DNA of 10,604 nucleotides from an uncultured Lachnospiraceae bacterium (lineage in GTDB: Bacteria; Bacillota; Clostridia; Lachnospirales; Lachnospiraceae). The notes beneath the pieces are model-generated. The model was not told the origin of the DNA. It did no database searches and saw only the letters and a program-made list of their open reading frames with translations. The position numbers were made by a program, and so were the translations under genes. This document shows, in pieces, positions 6,448-10,604 of the stretch (its first letter is position 1; each line of letters starts with the position of its first letter). The stretch covers positions 1-10,604 of the forward strand of contig CAJOQS010000128.1 of the NCBI GenBank assembly GCA_905236925.1, read 5' to 3'.

Positions 6448-7764
6448 ATGATCAAACTTGAAAACATCAAGGCCCTTTTCTATGAGGGCGGGAAGGCAAA
6501 GGTAGAAACTGCCGACATTTATCTGAAGGACGACAGGATATTTAAGATAGTCAGGGGAGACAAGCCGGAAGCAATACCGGAAAAACCCGATCACGTGATC
6601 GACGGAAGAAACAGGCTTGTGATCCCGGGACTGATCAACGCGCATACACATGCTTATATGACCATGTTCAGGAATATCGCGGATGATGTCCCCTTCACGA
6701 CATGGCTGTTTGATACCATCGAGCCTTTAGAGGATGCGATGACCCCCGAAGAGAGCTATTACGGCACGCTTCTCGGCAATATCGAGATGATCAGAACGGG
6801 AACCACTTCCTATGTGGATATGTATATCTCGCCGGATGTCAACGCAAAGGCCGCAAAGGAGAGCGGACTGCGCGCATGCCTGACACGAGGCATAGTCGGC
6901 AGTCAGTACAACGACGAGGGCGGTTTAAGAAGGGTGAACGAGAGCCTTCACGACATTGATACATGGTGTGACGGCGATCTTCTTTTCGGAATGCTCGCAC
7001 CCCACGCTCCCTACTCCTGCTGCGATGATTTCCTTAAGCAGGTCGCTGAGATCGCGAAGGAACGCGGACTCGGACTGAATATGCATATCGCGGAGGGACT
7101 CGCGGAGGTAGAAGGCGTCAGGAAGAAGTACGGCATGACCCCCGTGGAATATGTAAACAGCGCCGGAGTTTTCGATGTCAACTGCATCGCGGCGCACTGT
7201 GTATACCTTGAGGACGGGGATTACGACATCCTGAAAAACAAGAAGGTCAATGTCGCGATCAATCCCGTAAGCAACGCGAAGCTCGCGAACGGCTTCTCCA
7301 ACGTTCCCGAAATGCTTGAGAGAGGCTTGAATATCTGCATCGGAACCGACGGAGCGGCGAGCAACAATACCCTGAACATGTTCAGGGAGATGACCTTTGA
7401 GGCACTGATCCATAAGGGCCTTAAGAAGGAAGCGACCGCTGTTTCGGCGGAGGACGTTCTGAAGATGGCAACTCTCGGCGGCGCAAGAGCGCTCGGACGC
7501 GAGGGTGACCTCGGAAGGATAGAGGAGGGCTGCAAGGCCGATCTTGCCGTGATCGATCTCAGGAGCCCCCAGCTTCAGCCCGTGAACGACCCTGTTTCGT
7601 CATTGGTTTACTCTGCAAACGGATCAGAGGTTGACATGGTGATCGTAAATGGTAAGATTTTAATGGAGCATAAAGAACTTAAGACGATCGACGAGGAACG
7701 CGTATACTATGAAATGGACCGCATTGGGGCCAGGTATATGGGGATTGTCGGGAAGAAAAACTAA
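6448..7764 (+). CDS. mtaD: 5'-methylthioadenosine/S-adenosylhomocysteine deaminase
   Basis: A cytoplasmic amidohydrolase that removes the 6-amino group from S-adenosylhomocysteine or methylthioadenosine, giving the inosyl derivative and ammonia. The metal-site residues are all present: HTH (H66, H68) in GLINAHTHAYM, H213 in NMHIAEG with E216, H250 in AAHCVY, and D301 in GTDGAASNN. The DVPFTTWLF and NPVSNAKLANG segments are typical of the MtaD/SsnA-like subgroup rather than guanine or cytosine deaminases. Length, 438 residues, is normal. The ATG at 6448 is preferred over the in-frame GTG at 6427 because GGGAGGG (6438-6444) is directly upstream. It is 17 bases ahead of ahcY. Related deaminases acting on 5'-deoxyadenosine make the exact preferred substrate uncertain. 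Confidence 0.92.
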   Translation: MIKLENIKALFYEGGKAKVETADIYLKDDRIFKIVRGDKPEAIPEKPDHVIDGRNRLVIPGLINAHTHAYMTMFRNIADDVPFTTWLFDTIEPLEDAMTPEESYYGTLLGNIEMIRTGTTSYVDMYISPDVNAKAAKESGLRACLTRGIVGSQYNDEGGLRRVNESLHDIDTWCDGDLLFGMLAPHAPYSCCDDFLKQVAEIAKERGLGLNMHIAEGLAEVEGVRKKYGMTPVEYVNSAGVFDVNCIAAHCVYLEDGDYDILKNKKVNVAINPVSNAKLANGFSNVPEMLERGLNICIGTDGAASNNTLNMFREMTFEALIHKGLKKEATAVSAEDVLKMATLGGARALGREGDLGRIEEGCKADLAVIDLRSPQLQPVNDPVSSLVYSANGSEVDMVIVNGKILMEHKELKTIDEERVYYEMDRIGARYMGIVGKKN

Positions 7765-7781
7765 GGTAAAGGAGGATCATT

Positions 7782-9026
7782 ATGAGTTCTGAGATACGTG
7801 ATATCACACTGGCACCGTCCGGTGCACGCAAGATCGAATGGGTCAGGAGGAATTGCCCGCTGCTTCGCGGACTTGAAGAGGAATTCAGCAGAACAAAGCC
7901 CTTTGCAGGTAAAAGGGTTGCTCTTTCGATACATCTTGAGGCCAAGACGGCCTATTTATGCAAGGTTATAGCAGCCGGAGGTGCACAGATGTTCATTACC
8001 GGCTCGAATCCGCTTTCCACGCAGGACGATGTTGCTGCAGCACTTGTCGAGGCGGGACTAGAGGTCCATGCATGGCACGGTACCACCGAAGAGGAGTACA
8101 ACATGCATATCGACCATGTTCTGGAGAACAACTGCCAGATCATCATCGATGACGGCGGAGACCTTGTCAATGCCCTTCACACAAAGCACAAGGACAGACT
8201 TAAGTACGTTATCGGCGGATGCGAGGAGACCACTACCGGTATCATCAGGCTGAAGGCCATGGCCAAGGCCGGAACTCTGCAGTTCCCCATGGTTCTTGTA
8301 AACGACGCCGACTGCAAGCATCTGTTCGACAACAGGTACGGAACCGGCCAGTCTGTATGGGACGGCATCAACAGGACCACGAACCTCATCGTATGCGGCA
8401 AGGTCGTTGTTGTGGCCGGCTACGGATGGTGCGGCAAGGGCGTTGCGATGCGCGCGAAGGGACTCGGTGCGAGAGTTGTCGTTACCGAGGTCGATCCCAT
8501 CAAGGCCATAGAAGCAGTAATGGACGGCTTTGAAGTTATGCCTATGGCCGAAGCGGCTCCTCTGGGCGATTTCTTCGTTACCGTTACGGGCTGCGAGAAC
8601 GTTGTAAGAAAGAGCGATTTCAAGCTCATGAAGGACGGAGCTATCTGCTGCAACGCAGGTCATTTCGACTGCGAGGTGGATGTTGCGGGCATTAAGGAAA
8701 TGGCAGTCGAGTCTGCACCCATGAGAAACAACATCATGGGCTACAAGCTCGACAACGGAAGGTGGATATACATCCTTGCCGAGGGCAGGCTTGTAAACCT
8801 TGCCGCCGGAGACGGACATCCCGCCGAGATCATGGATATGAGCTTTGCAATACAGGCGCTTTCCGCAAAATATCTTGTTGAGCATGAGGGACAGATCAGC
8901 GAGAAGCTTATCAAGGTTCCTCAGGAGATAGACAACGCAGTCGCACTCCGCAAGCTTGAACATATGGGCAAGCACATCGACGTTCTTACACCCGAGCAGA
9001 AAGCTTATCTGAGCAAGGAGGACTAG
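7782..9026 (+). CDS. ahcY: S-adenosylhomocysteine (or S-inosylhomocysteine) hydrolase, short archaeal/Thermotoga type
   Basis: An NAD-dependent hydrolase that splits S-adenosylhomocysteine into homocysteine and a nucleoside, relieving product inhibition of methyltransferases. Family marks: NPLSTQDDVAAAL, IIIDDGGDL, CEETTTGI, K179 and D183 in the DCKHLFDNRYG segment, and the NAD motif GYGWCG (213-218), then NAGHFDCE and AAGDGHPAEIMD. At 414 residues it is the short form: it stops at LTPEQKAYLSKED and lacks the KPxxYRY tail of the long ~430-470-residue enzymes. The substrate loop reads HLEAKTA (H51, E53, K55) where human-type enzymes read HMTVETA. AAGGAGG is six bases before the ATG. Together with mtaD upstream, this raises the possibility that S-inosylhomocysteine is the true substrate. 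Confidence 0.95.
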   Translation: MSSEIRDITLAPSGARKIEWVRRNCPLLRGLEEEFSRTKPFAGKRVALSIHLEAKTAYLCKVIAAGGAQMFITGSNPLSTQDDVAAALVEAGLEVHAWHGTTEEEYNMHIDHVLENNCQIIIDDGGDLVNALHTKHKDRLKYVIGGCEETTTGIIRLKAMAKAGTLQFPMVLVNDADCKHLFDNRYGTGQSVWDGINRTTNLIVCGKVVVVAGYGWCGKGVAMRAKGLGARVVVTEVDPIKAIEAVMDGFEVMPMAEAAPLGDFFVTVTGCENVVRKSDFKLMKDGAICCNAGHFDCEVDVAGIKEMAVESAPMRNNIMGYKLDNGRWIYILAEGRLVNLAAGDGHPAEIMDMSFAIQALSAKYLVEHEGQISEKLIKVPQEIDNAVALRKLEHMGKHIDVLTPEQKAYLSKED

Positions 9027-9032
9027 TATTAG

Positions 9033-10346
9033 ATGAACAGAAACAAGATACTGAGCATCATGCCTTACGTTCTGGGAGTCCTTATACTGATCCTTGTGGG
9101 TGTGCTCATCTTCACAAAGGCTGCGAAGCCCGGAAACACGGATATCACGGATACACCGACACAGGCGGTGGACAAGCCCACTCCGACACCCGACGAGGGC
9201 GGCAGCTCCGGTAACAACCAGACGAATCCTACGGAAGCTCCCACTGCGGAGCCCACTGCCGAGCCTACTGCGGAACCCACGGCAGAGCCCACTCAGGAGC
9301 CTACTCCGACACCTACAGCTGAGCCCACACCTCTTGCAGATCCGACATTCGGCTTCAAGTTCGAGAACAAGGCTGACTATGTGGATACAAAGGCAGGCGT
9401 CAACCTTCGTCTCGGAGCCTCAACGGATACTTCCGTTGTCGCATTCCTTGAGGAAGGAAAGAGGCTTGAGAGAACAGGCTACAATGACGAATGGACCAGA
9501 GTTATCTATGACGGTCAGGAGTGCTATATAGCAACACGTCTTATCATCAGGGCAGTGGATTCGATAGACACTGAGGTTACTCCCGAACCTACGCCCGAGG
9601 GTGAGAACGGTGAAAATGCCGATAACACCGGCGACAACGGCAATACAGGAAACACCGGCAACGGAACCGCGGTCGGTGATCTTGAGAAAGCCTCGTATTA
9701 CGGCGCCGGAGCAGGAATGACAGTCTGCATAGACGCGGGACATCAGCTTAGAGGCGATTCCTCCACAGAGCCCGTAGGCCCCGGCTCGGACGAGATGAAG
9801 ACCAAGGTTTCTTCGGGAACCGCGGGAGTGTCCACCGGCATCATGGAGTATCAGTTCAACCTTGATATTTCGCTTGCCCTCCAGAAGGAGCTGAAGGCAA
9901 GAGGCTATGATGTAGTCATGACGCGAACGATCAATGATGTCAACATTTCCAACATCGAACGCGCCGAGATAGCGAACGATGCAGAAGTTGACGCATTTGT
10001 CAGGATACATGCGAACAGCAGCTCCAATTCGAGCGCTCACGGCATAGAGACTCTGTGCATGAGCTCATCGAATCCGTACAACAGCGATCTGTACGAGGAC
10101 AGCCGCCTTCTTTCCGATTGCCTTCTTATCGCAATGTGCGGCAGAACGGGCGCAAACATGCGTTACGTAAGCGAAGTTGATAATATGACCGGCATCAACT
10201 GGAGCGAAGTTCCGGTCAGCATAGTGGAGATGGGATACATGTCCAACATCGAGGAAGACAAGCTTATGGCAACCGAGGAATACAGGAAGAAGCTTGTTAT
10301 AGGGATCGCGGACGGAATTGATCTCTACTTTTCAAAGAGGAAATAG
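9033..10346 (+). CDS. Membrane-anchored N-acetylmuramoyl-L-alanine amidase with SH3 domain
   Basis: Likely cleaves the amide bond between muramic acid and the stem peptide of peptidoglycan, outside the membrane. In order: a transmembrane anchor or uncleaved signal (about 10-28, no lipobox Cys), a Pro/Thr/Glu-rich linker (35-104) with TAEP repeats, a bacterial SH3 domain (about 115-175: AGVNLRLGAS, DEWTRV, CYIATRLI), a second Asn/Gly-rich linker (180-215), and an Amidase_3 domain (228-435). Zinc ligands are H237 (DAGHQ), E272 (GIMEYQ) and H326 (RIHANSS), with catalytic E399 in SIVEMGYMSN. The 437-residue protein looks intact. Its ribosome binding site AAGGAGG lies in the last ahcY codons, six bases after whose stop it begins, so it is probably co-transcribed with ahcY. 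Confidence 0.93.
   Translation: MNRNKILSIMPYVLGVLILILVGVLIFTKAAKPGNTDITDTPTQAVDKPTPTPDEGGSSGNNQTNPTEAPTAEPTAEPTAEPTAEPTQEPTPTPTAEPTPLADPTFGFKFENKADYVDTKAGVNLRLGASTDTSVVAFLEEGKRLERTGYNDEWTRVIYDGQECYIATRLIIRAVDSIDTEVTPEPTPEGENGENADNTGDNGNTGNTGNGTAVGDLEKASYYGAGAGMTVCIDAGHQLRGDSSTEPVGPGSDEMKTKVSSGTAGVSTGIMEYQFNLDISLALQKELKARGYDVVMTRTINDVNISNIERAEIANDAEVDAFVRIHANSSSNSSAHGIETLCMSSSNPYNSDLYEDSRLLSDCLLIAMCGRTGANMRYVSEVDNMTGINWSEVPVSIVEMGYMSNIEEDKLMATEEYRKKLVIGIADGIDLYFSKRK
9243..9302 (+). repeat. Five 12-bp coding repeats (TAEP x4, TQEP) in the amidase linker
   Basis: Codons 71-90 of the amidase encode four TAEP units then TQEP, with a further TAEP at 95-98 (9315-9326). The DNA copies differ at synonymous third positions (for example GCG, GCC, GCA for Ala; CCC, CCT for Pro), so the peptide pattern is maintained while the DNA has drifted. 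It is a wall-spanning spacer typical of clostridial surface proteins. Confidence 0.9.
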
Positions 10347-10390
10347 TGTGAAAAACCACAGCACAATTTGTTGGCACGGAATGGAGAGGG

Positions 10391-10604
10391 ATGAGCAATA
10401 AATTTAAAAGACTGGCGCAGATATTTGCCGTCTCACTCATCGCGCTCGGAGTGATCGCATGTGTAAGAGAGAACAGCGACTACTCGGGAAGCGGTGAGGC
10501 AACACCTCTGATCACGGCGGTCCCCAAGACCGAAATAGCCGGGGCGGAGGCAACTCCGACGGATCCTGTGCCGGATATAGTCATAGCCGGAACGGAAGAC
10601 GGAA
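10391..10604 (+). CDS. Probable lipoprotein, N-terminal fragment (3' truncated)
   Basis: The frame stays open from ATG 10391 to the window end (71 codons). It starts MSNKFKRLAQIF, then a hydrophobic stretch ending VIAC, a fit to the lipobox with C25 as the lipidated cysteine. After that comes a Ser/Gly/Thr/Pro-rich segment (ATPLIT, EATPTDPVPD) like a surface-protein linker. GGAGAGG (10383-10389) sits close upstream. The 44 bases after the amidase stop show no terminator, so it is probably in the same operon and works at the envelope. No catalytic domain is visible in the part present; function is not recognised. Confidence 0.75.
   Translation, partial: MSNKFKRLAQIFAVSLIALGVIACVRENSDYSGSGEATPLITAVPKTEIAGAEATPTDPVPDIVIAGTEDG

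Noticed and set aside
8058..8975. Long (305-codon) open frame antisense to ahcY
   Set aside because: It mirrors the codon structure of a clearly conserved gene, has no ribosome binding site, and its translation shows no recognisable domain.
9243..9326. CRISPR or satellite-type repeat array
   Set aside because: The 12-bp units are in frame, encode TAEP, vary only at synonymous sites and have no spacers; they are a protein linker.
9420..10040. 206-codon minus-strand frame over the amidase
   Set aside because: Covers the SH3 and catalytic domains of an intact gene and lacks start signals or family features.
10344..10390. Terminator between the amidase and the lipoprotein
   Set aside because: Only a 4-bp TGTG/CACA hairpin is present, with no T run after it.

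Overview
The window looks like chromosomal DNA from a Gram-positive Clostridia species, most likely Lachnospiraceae-like. This is inferred from strong AGGAGG-type ribosome binding sites, tightly packed operons, a TPP-riboswitch-controlled ThiT, a Pro/Thr-rich 'TAEP/TPEP' linker on a secreted amidase, and moderate G+C by eye. No phage, transposon, CRISPR, rRNA or tRNA sequence is visible.

Layout: (1) 3-2666, plus strand: two adjacent ABC half-transporters forming a heterodimeric exporter. The first is cut by the window edge and carries the degenerate ATP-site residues. A bidirectional terminator follows. (2) 2731-3754, minus strand: thiT (thiamine uptake S-component, with a C-terminal extension), preceded by an SD-sequestering hairpin, a TPP riboswitch and a sigma-A-type promoter. 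(3) 3776-6243, plus strand: a divergent promoter, then proC, proB and a translationally coupled HPt-domain protein, ending at a candidate terminator. (4) 6213-6447: an intergenic stretch with a weak promoter candidate and an SD-bearing inverted repeat over an 8-codon ORF. (5) 6448-10604, plus strand: mtaD (SAH/MTA deaminase), ahcY (short archaeal/Thermotoga-type SAH hydrolase), a membrane-anchored SH3-amidase, and the start of a probable lipoprotein that runs off the window.

How the genes work together: ProB and ProC are the first and last enzymes of proline synthesis from glutamate; proA is not in the window. MtaD and AhcY handle S-adenosylhomocysteine left by methyltransferases. Their pairing, and a Lys where canonical enzymes have an adenine-contacting Glu, suggests a deaminate-then-hydrolyse route through S-inosylhomocysteine. 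The amidase and lipoprotein act at the envelope and appear to be in the same transcription unit without an obvious metabolic link.

Most of the window is housekeeping. The points most worth following up are the mtaD-ahcY pair, the HPt protein fused translationally to a proline gene, and the likely translational TPP switch.
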